Assembly: GCF_003477885.1 (NCBI RefSeq)
Contig: NZ_QUEE01000001.1
Location: 248,001 to 312,000 of the forward strand
Direction of reading: 5' to 3'
Length of the DNA: 64,000 nt
DNA from: Lachnotalea sp. AF33-28
GTDB lineage: Bacteria; Bacillota; Clostridia; Lachnospirales; Lachnospiraceae
The first letter of the stretch is position 1. Every line of letters starts with the position of its first letter. Position numbers and translations under genes: made by a program. The notes under the pieces are model-generated. The model was not told the DNA's origin and made no database searches. It was given only the letters and a program-made list of their open reading frames with translations. Of the stretch, positions 26,674 to 35,825 are shown piece after piece.

Positions 26674-27209
26674 CCGAACGGAAATATCCAGGAGCCCTGT
26701 CCCTGATCGCCTGGGGCACGCTCCTGCTGTTTGTAAATATCACCGTGGGGAATCTGAATCTGCTTCCGAACTGGCTGGGCTATCTCCTGATCTGCCGCGC
26801 TCTGCCCGCTGTAGGTGAGGAAGAACCCGAAGCCCTTCTCCTCAAACCGCTGTGTGCCGCTCTGGCGCTCTGGGAAGGGCTGTTATGGCTCTTACTGCTG
26901 TTTGGAACCGTTCCTGACTGGCCGGTGGTGCGGCTGGCATTTTCCGTCATCTTCCTGTATTTCGACTTCCAGTTGCTAAGCAATCTGGCCTCAACCGCTC
27001 AGAGACATGGCTGCCAGGAGGAAAAAAGCCTGCGGCGCTTAAGAAATATCCGCGCTGTATTAAATACCCTGCTGGCGCTGCCGTTCGGATGGGAGATGGT
27101 GCCGTATTTCAGCTCAGTCATGATTGTGATCTGTCTGGTTGCAGGTCTTTGGACCTGCTGTGTGCTCTTTGCTTACCGCAGATCCGAAGAAGCGCTGGAG
27201 AGTGTTTAA
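26670..27209 (+). CDS. Small membrane protein of the blaI-blaR operon
   Basis: 179 residues. The start overlaps the BlaR1 stop by 4 bases (ATGA), so translation is coupled. Four to five hydrophobic helices (LSLIAWGTLLLFVNITVG, LWLLLLFGTV, LAFSVIFLYF, MIVICLVAGLWTCCVLFAY) and no other motif. The family is unknown to me. Its coupling to BlaI/BlaR1 suggests it belongs to the response, either as an effector or as part of the sensor. It ends before a convergent gene at 27313. Confidence 0.7.
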   Translation: MTERKYPGALSLIAWGTLLLFVNITVGNLNLLPNWLGYLLICRALPAVGEEEPEALLLKPLCAALALWEGLLWLLLLFGTVPDWPVVRLAFSVIFLYFDFQLLSNLASTAQRHGCQEEKSLRRLRNIRAVLNTLLALPFGWEMVPYFSSVMIVICLVAGLWTCCVLFAYRRSEEALESV

Positions 27210-27312
27210 AAAATCATTTCCGCAATCCGCCCCACTTTGTGGTATATTACCTCCAAATTCGGTCAGCAAAGCCCGCTATGCTCCCTCATTTGGAGGCAAT
27301 CTCCCACAAAGA

Positions 27313-29931
27313 TCATGGTGTAAACGCCTCTGATAATATTTCTGCAGCTGTTTTTTCACATGCGGCGAATTCACGGAGCTTTGCCGCTATCGCTGCTGAT
27401 TTATCCTTATCCTGCAGAGTCTCTAACGAAATATTAAACCCGCCGCCCAACTTCTCCAGCTCTCCCCAGAGCACGCCCATGGCCCCATACTGTTCCCCGA
27501 CCGCTTTCAAAAATTCCATATCCGGGTTCAGCTTCCGTGTTCTTTCCAGGAAAGTGTGGCAGCAGCTCGCATTGGTGGACAGATTGCAGACATAGCTTTT
27601 ATGCATTGCCCAATCGTCAAATTCCTCCGGTTTCAGGCCGGCATACCTGCCCTTTTCCACATCATCCGCCCATGTGAGGAACGCTTTGTGGCCAAAACAG
27701 TACTCATCTGTTTCCGTAATAAGCAGATCCGCCAGATTCTGTACCGCCTTCCGGCAGATTCGGGCCAGGTCTGTTTTCTGATACTTCTCACCCACAAAGA
27801 TCCATACATTGCGCGGCGGAAGGCTGTTGGAAACGGCGCAGCCGCCGGCAGCCTCCTTCAGTGACACCCTCTCGGGTTCCTGTTTTTCTTCCGTAAGATA
27901 CAGAAGCACATTGCCGTGTTCCTCATATCCTACGATCACGCTCCATTCCGGATAGTCATTTTTTCCCCAGATCACAGGCACCCCGCTGTCGATATATGCC
28001 ATCAGGGTCTGCACATACACATCGGAGTTTTTCTTAAGCTCCTCTCCCGTTACACAGGTGGCGCCATATCCGCAGGCATGAAATATCTCTTCGATGGCCC
28101 CCTTATTGCCATCGGTTAGAAGATATCCCGTCCTGCCATTTCCCCTGAACTGCCTGTAAGGATACACCTGCACAAAATTGTCGCCTGTCAGGCCGGCAAA
28201 AAAATCATAGTCATAGTCCGGCTCCCCCTTCGCCTCCATAACATACCGGGCACATCCGTTAAACCAGTAATTTTCTCCGTAATGCATGGTAATCAGCGGA
28301 TGAATGTTATCCAGCACATTGTTGCTCCGCCTTATACTTATACGGAAATCTCCGTTCATCAGCCGTTTCACGCTCTGCCTTAACTGTGATACACAGATGC
28401 TTTTCAGACAGATCTTTCCCTGCCCGTTGCCGCCGATCACAACCGTGGCGGCCGGGATTTCCCGAAAGTCGGTTTTCATATATGGGAAATCTGTCCCACA
28501 GTAGCGCACTTCATCATTTATGATTACGGCAAGCATCTGTTCCCCCACAATCCATGTCAGCCGGTTATAGCGGTCCGGTTCGATCTTTCCGCGCTTTGGA
28601 ATCATGTATTCATCCCCGAATACCGGCTGCTGGAACAAAATCGCTTCCTGGGAAGAGCCCGGCGCGCTGTTCTCCATATTTATGCCGTACATCTGTCCTC
28701 CATGATAGATACGCAGGCTGCCCTCATCCGCTCCCCAGGCATACTGTGCGGACGTGCTGTCCATCCGAAATTCCACATCCACGCAAAACGGAAGCCTCAC
28801 TTCCGTCTCCGTTGACAGCCGTCTGGCGCCGATATACGGGATATATTCCGCCTCTCCCTGTTCATTTACCCTGTAATAGGGCTGCATGATCGGTTTCAGC
28901 CCATCCATACGGATATCCTTCTGCCATACCGCTTTGACGCTCTCGAGCACCTCTGCCGCGGTAATGCCCTCCAAAACTCTGCACGGGCCGTACAGGGACG
29001 CGTCCGGCAGCCGCTTCTTGACCGGAAGGAACAGATTAATTCTGTCGCGCTGCCTGTCCGCCGACATCACGGACTCAGCCAGCACCGGGCATCTCATGCC
29101 GCCGTTATGTAGGTAATCCGGTTCATAGTAAGGATTTTCATCCATACATTTTAAGAGTCTTAGATAATAGGCCTCCATATCCTCATCCGCATATACGCTC
29201 CCCACGGCAAACATCCCGCCTTCCAAAACAGTTTCCGTAAAAGGACCCGGGATGCCTGCGCCATCCTCCTGCCTGCGGATCATCACCGGCTCGCCGTCCG
29301 CCGTCTGATATTCAAACTGCGTATGCCTTTCAGGGAACCCTGACAGCAGTCCACAGCTTTCCAGCCATTCCAGAAATCCCTCCGGGTCGGAACGGCCGCT
29401 GTCCCTTCTTACAGAGGACCAGACCCTCATAAACGGGAGCACAATGATCTCCGGATCGCAGGGCGCTGAAATCTCCGCCGACAACTGCTCCAGCTGTGCG
29501 TAAGTAACCGTCCCTCCGTCCCCTTCATCTGCGAATTCCCGCCCGATCCTCTCATAGATCAGGGGCAGAGCCGATATATGGCGCACCCCCATCTGGAGCA
29601 TGGTCTGAAGGAATTCGTTGGTGATACTTTTCAGCTCCGTAAGCGAGCTGATTTTGAACTCAATGTCATCAAGACTCTTGACAAAAGTCTCCACCACAAC
29701 GCTCATATCCCGGCTCTCAAAGATTCGGATCACATCCCTGATCGGTATCTGCATCTTCCGGAGCACACAGATTTCCCTGATCCGCTCCACGTTTTCCTCG
29801 TCGTAATAGCGGTATGCCTCAAACTGAGGCCTTACGCTCTGAATCAGGCCGGTTTCCTCATAATACCGCAACGTCCTTGACGATATCCCCAATCCGGCGG
29901 TGATATCCGAGATCTTCACCAATTCACCCAT
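27313..29931 (-). CDS. Giant MerR-type regulator fused to lectin-like and papain-like domains
   Basis: 872 residues from the ATG at 29931 (AAAGGAGG upstream). Residues 1-110 are a MerR helix-turn-helix plus dimer helix (VKISDITAGLGISSRTLRYYEETGLI). Residues ~130-340 form an effector-type domain. Residues ~380-530 are beta-rich, resembling a concanavalin/LamG fold (VDVEFRMDS...NRLTWIVGEQMLAVIINDEV). Residues ~560-720 (HYGENYWFNGCARYVME, VPVIWGKNDYPEWSVIVGYEEHG) resemble a BtrH/C39-like cysteine-peptidase fold in which the usual His of HxxxxVGY is Trp. Typical MerR proteins have 120-280 residues. The targets and ligand are unknown. No frameshift is seen. Confidence 0.75.
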   Translation of the reverse strand: MGELVKISDITAGLGISSRTLRYYEETGLIQSVRPQFEAYRYYDEENVERIREICVLRKMQIPIRDVIRIFESRDMSVVVETFVKSLDDIEFKISSLTELKSITNEFLQTMLQMGVRHISALPLIYERIGREFADEGDGGTVTYAQLEQLSAEISAPCDPEIIVLPFMRVWSSVRRDSGRSDPEGFLEWLESCGLLSGFPERHTQFEYQTADGEPVMIRRQEDGAGIPGPFTETVLEGGMFAVGSVYADEDMEAYYLRLLKCMDENPYYEPDYLHNGGMRCPVLAESVMSADRQRDRINLFLPVKKRLPDASLYGPCRVLEGITAAEVLESVKAVWQKDIRMDGLKPIMQPYYRVNEQGEAEYIPYIGARRLSTETEVRLPFCVDVEFRMDSTSAQYAWGADEGSLRIYHGGQMYGINMENSAPGSSQEAILFQQPVFGDEYMIPKRGKIEPDRYNRLTWIVGEQMLAVIINDEVRYCGTDFPYMKTDFREIPAATVVIGGNGQGKICLKSICVSQLRQSVKRLMNGDFRISIRRSNNVLDNIHPLITMHYGENYWFNGCARYVMEAKGEPDYDYDFFAGLTGDNFVQVYPYRQFRGNGRTGYLLTDGNKGAIEEIFHACGYGATCVTGEELKKNSDVYVQTLMAYIDSGVPVIWGKNDYPEWSVIVGYEEHGNVLLYLTEEKQEPERVSLKEAAGGCAVSNSLPPRNVWIFVGEKYQKTDLARICRKAVQNLADLLITETDEYCFGHKAFLTWADDVEKGRYAGLKPEEFDDWAMHKSYVCNLSTNASCCHTFLERTRKLNPDMEFLKAVGEQYGAMGVLWGELEKLGGGFNISLETLQDKDKSAAIAAKLREFAACEKTAAEILSEAFTP

Positions 29932-30057
29932 AGCTGCCTCCTTTGCTTTACAGTATGGAGCTGCACGCTCATACCCAGGTAAGTATTTTCTCCAGTATAG
30001 CACTTTACGCAGCGTCAAAGTCAAGGGGGACATTACAGGAACCGAACTTGGTAAAAC

Positions 30058-30109
30058 CTAAAAGAAGCGCCCGCCATCGGTCTTTTCACCGTTTGGCAGC
30101 GCTTCTTAC
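30058..30109 (-). terminator. Terminator between the small gene and the MerR gene
   Basis: Stem AAGAAGCGC / GCGCTTCTT (30062-30070 with 30099-30107). The minus strand continues TTTAGGTTTT. It lies ~65 bases after the stop of the gene at 30174. Confidence 0.6.
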
Positions 30110-30173
30110 CTGTTTCTACCTGTTATAATTTCAGCAGTTCCAATGCCCTGTTCCCTTTTACACAGGGTAACAC

Positions 30174-30446
30174 TCACACCGGTGATCCCATTCCTCTGAC
30201 CGCCTGTGCCGCCCTGTCATACTCATTTTTATTCACATAAAATATATACTCGTATTCCGACGCCAGGTTCTCTCCGAGCGTACCTGTCATCGCCCGCGTG
30301 CCGGCGGATACGGGAGACGGGCTTTTTCTGTTGACTACTTTCACAGTATAGTCAATCCCTCCATGGGACAGAATCCGTCTTATTTCCCCCTGTTTCTGCA
30401 TATCAAATGTGATCAATAGCTCCCTGCGGTTAAAAATCGTGATCAT
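30174..30446 (-). CDS. Small conserved protein, 90 residues (DUF2007-like)
   Basis: The start is set at the ATG at 30446, 5 bases after GGAGG; an upstream in-frame GTG/ATG has no ribosome site. MITIFNRRELLITFDMQKQGEIRRILSHGGIDYTVKVVN has the beta-alpha-beta look of small putative signal-transducing proteins (DUF2007 group), where two residues bind a ligand. The end EYDRAAQAVRG is helical. Soluble, no catalytic motif. It stands alone, with its own terminator. Confidence 0.7.
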   Translation of the reverse strand: MITIFNRRELLITFDMQKQGEIRRILSHGGIDYTVKVVNRKSPSPVSAGTRAMTGTLGENLASEYEYIFYVNKNEYDRAAQAVRGMGSPV

Positions 30447-30531
30447 ATATCCTCCCTCATCTGTTACGTCCGCACTCACTCCTGTACTTAACGATATATT
30501 ACCATCTGCAGGGTTATACGTCTACAGCTAA

Positions 30532-31902
30532 TTATTCCAAATAGTAGCAGAACACTTTTACATCCCCATCAATGCATATTCTGTCATAGGGCACCTCAGG
30601 GTAAACAGTCATAGTGATGGGTATCAAGCCGTCCTCGGCCAGCACTTCCAATACAGAGACGTCAAACAAAAGTTCTGTACGGCTCCCCCCTTCTGTATAT
30701 CTGGGCACATGCACAGCCGAATAGCGCAAAGATGCGTAGTTTTCATCGAAATCCTTCAAACCGGCATTGGATCTGTCGACCGCGACTTCCCCGTCCGTGA
30801 TCTGAACAATCAGGCTGTTTCCCCTCTGATTCTGCAGTGTCAGCCGCCACGGACCGCCTTCCAGTATCAGTCCGAAGGTTTCGGCGTCCGGATGCCATGA
30901 ATCCTGTATTTCAAACGCGTGCGCCTTATATTTTTCCAGCCCCCAAAAAGCAGCTTTCAGCCGATCGCCGCGGCCGGTCTTACTTAGCGACAGCTTCCTT
31001 GGGAATGAGAGCTGGCCGCGATACTCTCCGGTAGGAGTCTGCAGCGCGTACAGCCAGTTCATCGCCACGCCCATCATCACCGGTTCCGAATAATTCTGGA
31101 AAGTGGTGCCCGCGAAATAATCAAACCCATAGTCCAGCCACAGAGGTTCCTTACATGGCTTTGTACTGCGAAATGTCTCTCCGTCAAACTCTCCCAGAAA
31201 ATATTGGCTGACCGCCTTTCTGTAATGTTCGGCAAAAGGCATGCTCACGGGCAATGCCCACAGCTTTCGGCCGTCCTCCCTGGCTGTCACCGCAAAAAGA
31301 TCCGGACATTCAAAAATACTGTCCACAGGGTTCTCTTCCTTTCCGAATTCACCGCTTTGCACCCAATCGACCAGATTCTGCGATTTCCAGAACTGCACAT
31401 GGTCTCCGGCTGCCAGCACCATGCCAAAACCGCCGTTTATCCCGTTAAGGAACACCTTGGGATCTCTGAAATCCCGAAATCCGGGATTGGGTATCACAGG
31501 GTTTCGGTATGTTTTTTCAAAATGCACCCCATCCGTGCTGTATGCCATGCTCTGGGATTCCGTCCCGCGATCCAGGTCATGGTTCGTATAAAACGCCAGC
31601 AGCGCACCCCCCTCTCCCCCGCCAAGCCCGGATGCATTATTCCTGTCATACAGACAGCTTCCCGAAAAAATGCAGCCAAGTTCATCCGGATACAGGGCCA
31701 CCGGCAGGTGCTGCCAGTGCAACAGGTCTTTGGACACGGCGTGCCCCCAGTGCATGGCCCCTCTTGACAGCGCATACGGGTAATACTGATAAAACAGATG
31801 CCATACTCCATCCGCATATACCAAACCGTTCGGATCGTTGATTACCATAGCGGGCGGTGTGAAATGGACCTTCGGCCTGAAATCCCTTTTCTTATTATCC
31901 AT
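30532..31902 (-). CDS. Glycoside hydrolase family 32 (beta-fructosidase / sucrose hydrolase)
   Basis: 456 residues, no signal peptide, so intracellular. Five-bladed propeller with the three GH32 signatures: nucleophile Asp in VINDPNGLV, the transition-state RDP in FRDFRDPKV, and the acid-base Glu in FECPDLF. A C-terminal beta-sandwich lies after ~residue 330. It releases terminal fructose from sucrose, fructo-oligosaccharides or levan fragments. It is the last gene of a leftward unit (binding protein, two permeases, enzyme) and starts 22 bases after the permease stop, which shows the transporter imports a fructoside. AGAGGAGAG precedes the ATG. Confidence 0.93.
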   Translation of the reverse strand: MDNKKRDFRPKVHFTPPAMVINDPNGLVYADGVWHLFYQYYPYALSRGAMHWGHAVSKDLLHWQHLPVALYPDELGCIFSGSCLYDRNNASGLGGGEGGALLAFYTNHDLDRGTESQSMAYSTDGVHFEKTYRNPVIPNPGFRDFRDPKVFLNGINGGFGMVLAAGDHVQFWKSQNLVDWVQSGEFGKEENPVDSIFECPDLFAVTAREDGRKLWALPVSMPFAEHYRKAVSQYFLGEFDGETFRSTKPCKEPLWLDYGFDYFAGTTFQNYSEPVMMGVAMNWLYALQTPTGEYRGQLSFPRKLSLSKTGRGDRLKAAFWGLEKYKAHAFEIQDSWHPDAETFGLILEGGPWRLTLQNQRGNSLIVQITDGEVAVDRSNAGLKDFDENYASLRYSAVHVPRYTEGGSRTELLFDVSVLEVLAEDGLIPITMTVYPEVPYDRICIDGDVKVFCYYLE

Positions 31903-31923
31903 AAGACTCTCCTCTCCATACGA

Positions 31924-32814
31924 TCAGCCCTTCACGCTCCCCAGCACCAGCCCCTTGGTGAAATATTTCTGAAGGAACGGATAGACGATCAGCATCGGCA
32001 GAGCACCCAAAAACAGCTGCGCCGCCCTGCCCGTCCTGGCGTTCATCATGGACAGAAGCAGCACATAGTCGCCGCCCGAAGCCCTCATCATAGTCTCCAT
32101 ATCCATGATCATCTTTTGAAGGTAGCTCTGCAGAGGATAATGGATCATCTTATTCATATAGATAATGCCGTCAAACCATGAGTTCCAGTGTCCCACAATG
32201 CAAAACAGCAAAACGGTAGCGATCCCCGGTTTGGAAACAGGGACGATAATTCTCCACAGCACGCACCACTCATTCGCGCCGTCTATGAGAGCGGCATCCT
32301 CCAGCTCCGGCGGCAGACCGCGGAAAAAATTCATCAGGATTACCATATTATAAACAGGAAGCGCTCCGGGCAGCACCAGCGCCCATATGGTGTCCATCAG
32401 CCCCAGCTGGTTGATCACCATATAATTCGGTATCAGTCCGCCGCTGAAGATCATCGTAAATACACAGATACCCATATAGATATTTCTTCCCAGCAGTTTT
32501 TCCCGCGGCTTGGACAGAGGATATGCCATCAACAGCATGAGCAGCAGGTTAAGTCCCGCTCCCAGCACCACGCGAACGAAGGAATTGCCCATGGTCCGAA
32601 AAAAATAGGGAGACTTTAATGCGAACTGATAGGAAGCAAATGTAAAGTCCCTGGGCCACAGCCCCACGCTCCCTGCCGCCACAGGCACGCTTCCGCTGAA
32701 GGACAGAGCCAGAAGATGCACAAAGGGGAGCAGGCACAGCAGGGCTGTCACGCCCAGAAATGTATAGTTTATACACAGAAATATCTTTCTGGAAAGCCCG
32801 GTTTTTATTTTCAT
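31924..32814 (-). CDS. Fructoside ABC transporter permease (MalG/YtcP type)
   Basis: 296 residues with six membrane helices. The EAA loop is ELEDAALIDGANEWCVLWRIIVP, and the C-terminus LVLGSVKG is typical. It forms the channel with the permease at 32841-33731. The adjacent GH32 gene points to fructosides as substrate. No ATPase subunit gene is found in the window. Confidence 0.92.
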   Translation of the reverse strand: MKIKTGLSRKIFLCINYTFLGVTALLCLLPFVHLLALSFSGSVPVAAGSVGLWPRDFTFASYQFALKSPYFFRTMGNSFVRVVLGAGLNLLLMLLMAYPLSKPREKLLGRNIYMGICVFTMIFSGGLIPNYMVINQLGLMDTIWALVLPGALPVYNMVILMNFFRGLPPELEDAALIDGANEWCVLWRIIVPVSKPGIATVLLFCIVGHWNSWFDGIIYMNKMIHYPLQSYLQKMIMDMETMMRASGGDYVLLLSMMNARTGRAAQLFLGALPMLIVYPFLQKYFTKGLVLGSVKG

Positions 32815-32840
32815 ACGGAAATTTCCTCCCTGCTTCGGAT

Positions 32841-33731
32841 TTAAAACACCCGGTAGTCCGCAAATTTATATGCCAGTGAATATGCCGTGACCAATAGAAG
32901 GCCGGATATCACGGATTTGATCAGGCCCACGGCGGTGGCCGCCGAATATTGAGCCTGTTCAATACCGATGCGGAATACATAGGTATCGATGATATCCCCG
33001 GTCTCGTAGACAGCGCTGTTGTACAGGTTGTAGATCTGATCAAAACCCGCGTTGAAGATATTGCCCAGACTTAAAAATGCCATCAGCACAATGATGGATT
33101 TTAAGCACGGCATGGTGATATAGCGAACCTGTGAAAGCCTCCCAGCGCCGTCTATCATAGCCGCTTCATATAACCCCGGATCAATCCCGGAGAGCGCGGC
33201 CAGATATACGACCGTGCCGAATCCAAAGCCTTTCCAGACGTCCGTCACGATCATAGTAAACGGAAACACCTCCGGATTTCCGAGAAAGGACACCGGAGCA
33301 AACCCAATCCTGCCCAATATCCGGTTGACCACTCCGTCCGTTGCGAGGATATCGATAAAAACTCCGGCTATGATCACCCATGAAAGAAAATTCGGCAGAT
33401 ACACCAATGTCTGAAACGTCCGTTTTACAAACCCGTTGCCGATTTCATTGAGAAGCAGTGCGAAGGCTACGGGAACAGCCACCCCCAGAACGATTTTGCA
33501 TATTGCAATAAACAGCGTGTTGGGTATGGTGCGCACAAAGCCCGGCATGGAAAATATGTACCTGAAATTCTCAAGTCCCACCCATGGGGAATGAAATCCT
33601 TTAGCCACACTGTAGTCCTCAAACGCGATCACCAGCCCATATAAGGGATAATACGCAAAAACAGCCAGTATAATCAGTCCCGGTATCATCATGACATGCA
33701 GCCGCCACTGCTTTCTTATTTTTCTTATCAT
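32841..33731 (-). CDS. Fructoside ABC transporter permease (LplB type)
   Basis: 296 residues, six membrane helices (first at ~15-35). The EAA loop is GLYEAAMIDGAGRLSQVRYITMP. It sits between the binding protein and the second permease, after a GC-rich hairpin (33743-33769) that likely lowers its expression relative to the binding protein. Confidence 0.92.
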   Translation of the reverse strand: MIRKIRKQWRLHVMMIPGLIILAVFAYYPLYGLVIAFEDYSVAKGFHSPWVGLENFRYIFSMPGFVRTIPNTLFIAICKIVLGVAVPVAFALLLNEIGNGFVKRTFQTLVYLPNFLSWVIIAGVFIDILATDGVVNRILGRIGFAPVSFLGNPEVFPFTMIVTDVWKGFGFGTVVYLAALSGIDPGLYEAAMIDGAGRLSQVRYITMPCLKSIIVLMAFLSLGNIFNAGFDQIYNLYNSAVYETGDIIDTYVFRIGIEQAQYSAATAVGLIKSVISGLLLVTAYSLAYKFADYRVF

Positions 33732-33742
33732 AATCTTCTCCC

Positions 33743-33769
33743 GCGCGGGCCGCTGTCCGCGGCCCGCGC
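33743..33769 (-). terminator. Intercistronic hairpin between binding protein and permease genes
   Basis: Perfect 11-bp stem GCGCGGGCCGC / GCGGCCCGCGC with a 5-base loop and no T run. Such hairpins stabilise the upstream mRNA or partly block read-through, giving more binding protein than permease. Confidence 0.7.
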
Positions 33770-33796
33770 TCCTTGCATGATCCGTAAGATGCAGCC

Positions 33797-35557
33797 TTAT
33801 TTTCCATACATGCTGTTCATTTCCTCAGTCATTAAGTCCCCTCCGGATTTATTCCATGACTCCACCAGCGTATCAAAATAATCGATTGGCTGGACGCCTG
33901 TTATGATCTGGGTAAATCCTTCCTGCAGCAGCGCATCCAGCGTGCTGCCCTTTTTCACCATGGTGGGAACGGAAACCCCGTGGAACTCATCATCCAGGTA
34001 ATTGCCCTCTGTCAGCACAGCATTAGCGATATCATAGGCCGCCATCTGCGACCAGTAACCATAGCCGTCCGGGTCCTTATTATCGAGCCATTTCAATGCG
34101 CCCTCATACTTTTCAATTTCCGGAGGCGTGGTGAATACGGATTCATCCCTGGTATCAAAGGCCGTCCATATCTTTTTATACTGATTCCAGTCCGCGTTGG
34201 GATTGATCATGCGGAATGCTCCGGTAATGTGCGGCATGTCGTTTTCCATATGCTTAAGAACCGTGTCCCACGGAATATCCGTCGCATCGTTGTTCATGTA
34301 TATATAGAAATTGATCAGCTTCATCACCGCTTCAGGATTCTTGCAGTCCTTTGTGATAACCGTATACAGGGAATTGCCCCAGTCCACCGTATGCATAACG
34401 GTCTCCCCGTTTTGCGACGGGATGGGACTCGGATACATCACCGCTTCGCTCCCGTTATTCTTAATGACATCAATGCCGGGCACCCAGCCGGTGGCCTGAT
34501 GGGAGCAGGTTGCCCCTACTTTTCCGGAAATGAAATTTTGATTCATCGCATCCGTATCCTGGGAGATAAAATCAGTATTAATCACGCCATCCGCATACCA
34601 TTTAGAGAATGTCTCCAGAACGCTTTTCATCTCCTTCTGCACATTTCCGTAAACGATCTTTCCGCTCTCATCCTTTATCCAGATGCCCGGGTGTGCTCCA
34701 AAGGCCACCGCCATCATTTTCATCTGTGAAAGGCCTTTGTCCAGTCCGAATCCGTAAGTATCGTTTTGGCCGTTTCCGTCCGGATCGTCATTGGTGAATG
34801 CATACAGGATTTTCTCCCACTCCTCCCAGGTCTGCGGCCTTGTCAGGCCGCAGTTCTTCAGCCAGTCTTCCCGGATCCAGAGAAAATCCGGATCGTCTAT
34901 GGAACCGTAATGCAGCTGCGGTATGCCGTACAGTTTGCCGTCCCGCTGAGCAGGTTCCATCGCGTTAGGATCGGCATCGAGGCATTCCCGGACTCTGGGG
35001 GAGGCATATTCCTCCACGAGATCCGTTACATCCATCAAAAGCCCCGCGTCCATCAGCTCCACCAGCTGTGAAGTGTTGCAGCGGAATACATCCGGAAGCT
35101 GTCCGGAAGCTATCGATAAGTTCAGCTTATTCATATACTCTGTGGAAGTCCACAGGGTCTCAACCTCCACATTGAAATACTGTTCATAATCCCGATGCCA
35201 GAGATTGCTCGTGATATCATCCCCCGGATCATATTTAGCCGCGGTATTCTCCTCATAGACGGTCGTGATTTTTACCGGTTCCTCAAAAGGCGCCCAGCAG
35301 GGCATGGACGGATCAATGCCGTAAGGATTGGATTGCTGCGTCTGCGGCGATGTTTCGGCTGCCTGTGTGACAGCCTGCGTTTGCTCTGCCTCCGTACCGA
35401 TGCCTGCTGCTGTGGCGGGACTGCTCTCAGTCCCATGTGCTGTCGGGGTATCTCCTTTTGCGGCGCAGGCACAGCAGGCCGCCGAAACAGCCGCCGCCAT
35501 AATTACCGCCAGAACCCTCCTGCCTTTGTGCTTTACCCCTTTAATGCCTGACTTCAT
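33797..35557 (-). CDS. Extracellular solute-binding lipoprotein, fructoside uptake
   Basis: 586 residues from the ATG at 35557 (AAAAGGAGGG upstream). A basic N-terminus, hydrophobic helix and Cys-rich lipobox region (VSAACCACAAKGD) come first, then a Thr/Gln/Ala linker to ~75. The large two-lobe body belongs to the long (500-600 residue) binding proteins that accompany YesM/YesN systems (LYGIPQLHYGSIDDPDFLWIREDWL, PQTWEEWEKILYAF). It should capture the fructoside outside and feed the two permeases. The mRNA leader carries the two-hairpin element E3 (35580-35622), 22 bases from the start. Confidence 0.92.
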   Translation of the reverse strand: MKSGIKGVKHKGRRVLAVIMAAAVSAACCACAAKGDTPTAHGTESSPATAAGIGTEAEQTQAVTQAAETSPQTQQSNPYGIDPSMPCWAPFEEPVKITTVYEENTAAKYDPGDDITSNLWHRDYEQYFNVEVETLWTSTEYMNKLNLSIASGQLPDVFRCNTSQLVELMDAGLLMDVTDLVEEYASPRVRECLDADPNAMEPAQRDGKLYGIPQLHYGSIDDPDFLWIREDWLKNCGLTRPQTWEEWEKILYAFTNDDPDGNGQNDTYGFGLDKGLSQMKMMAVAFGAHPGIWIKDESGKIVYGNVQKEMKSVLETFSKWYADGVINTDFISQDTDAMNQNFISGKVGATCSHQATGWVPGIDVIKNNGSEAVMYPSPIPSQNGETVMHTVDWGNSLYTVITKDCKNPEAVMKLINFYIYMNNDATDIPWDTVLKHMENDMPHITGAFRMINPNADWNQYKKIWTAFDTRDESVFTTPPEIEKYEGALKWLDNKDPDGYGYWSQMAAYDIANAVLTEGNYLDDEFHGVSVPTMVKKGSTLDALLQEGFTQIITGVQPIDYFDTLVESWNKSGGDLMTEEMNSMYGK

Positions 35558-35579
35558 AAACTTCCCTCCTTTTAATTCT

Positions 35580-35622
35580 GTCACCAACCGAAGGTTGATG
35601 ACCTACGCGCGCATCAGCGCGC
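35580..35622 (-). repeat. Two-hairpin 5' leader element E3, copy 1
   Basis: On the minus strand: hairpin 1 GCGCGC-TGAT-GCGCGC (35622-35607), then TAG, then hairpin 2 GTCATCAACC-TTC-GGTTGGTGAC (35602-35580). The ribosome site AAAAGGAGGG follows. The same arrangement, with compensating base changes, precedes rplL and cls. Confidence 0.7.
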
Positions 35623-35825
35623 TTCTTAAAACGAACGCCCGCATCAAATGCTTAGCAATGCCTGTGCCTGGCATCTCATTGATTGATGCTGATAACATTT
35701 TAGAATAGAAACTGGCGCGCTGCTATTTTAATATTTTTATATTATTGCACTATTTTTTCATGATTCAGAAAAAATATAGGACGATACGGATAAATAAAGT
35801 ACAATAGCCATAGGAGGTGCAGCAT

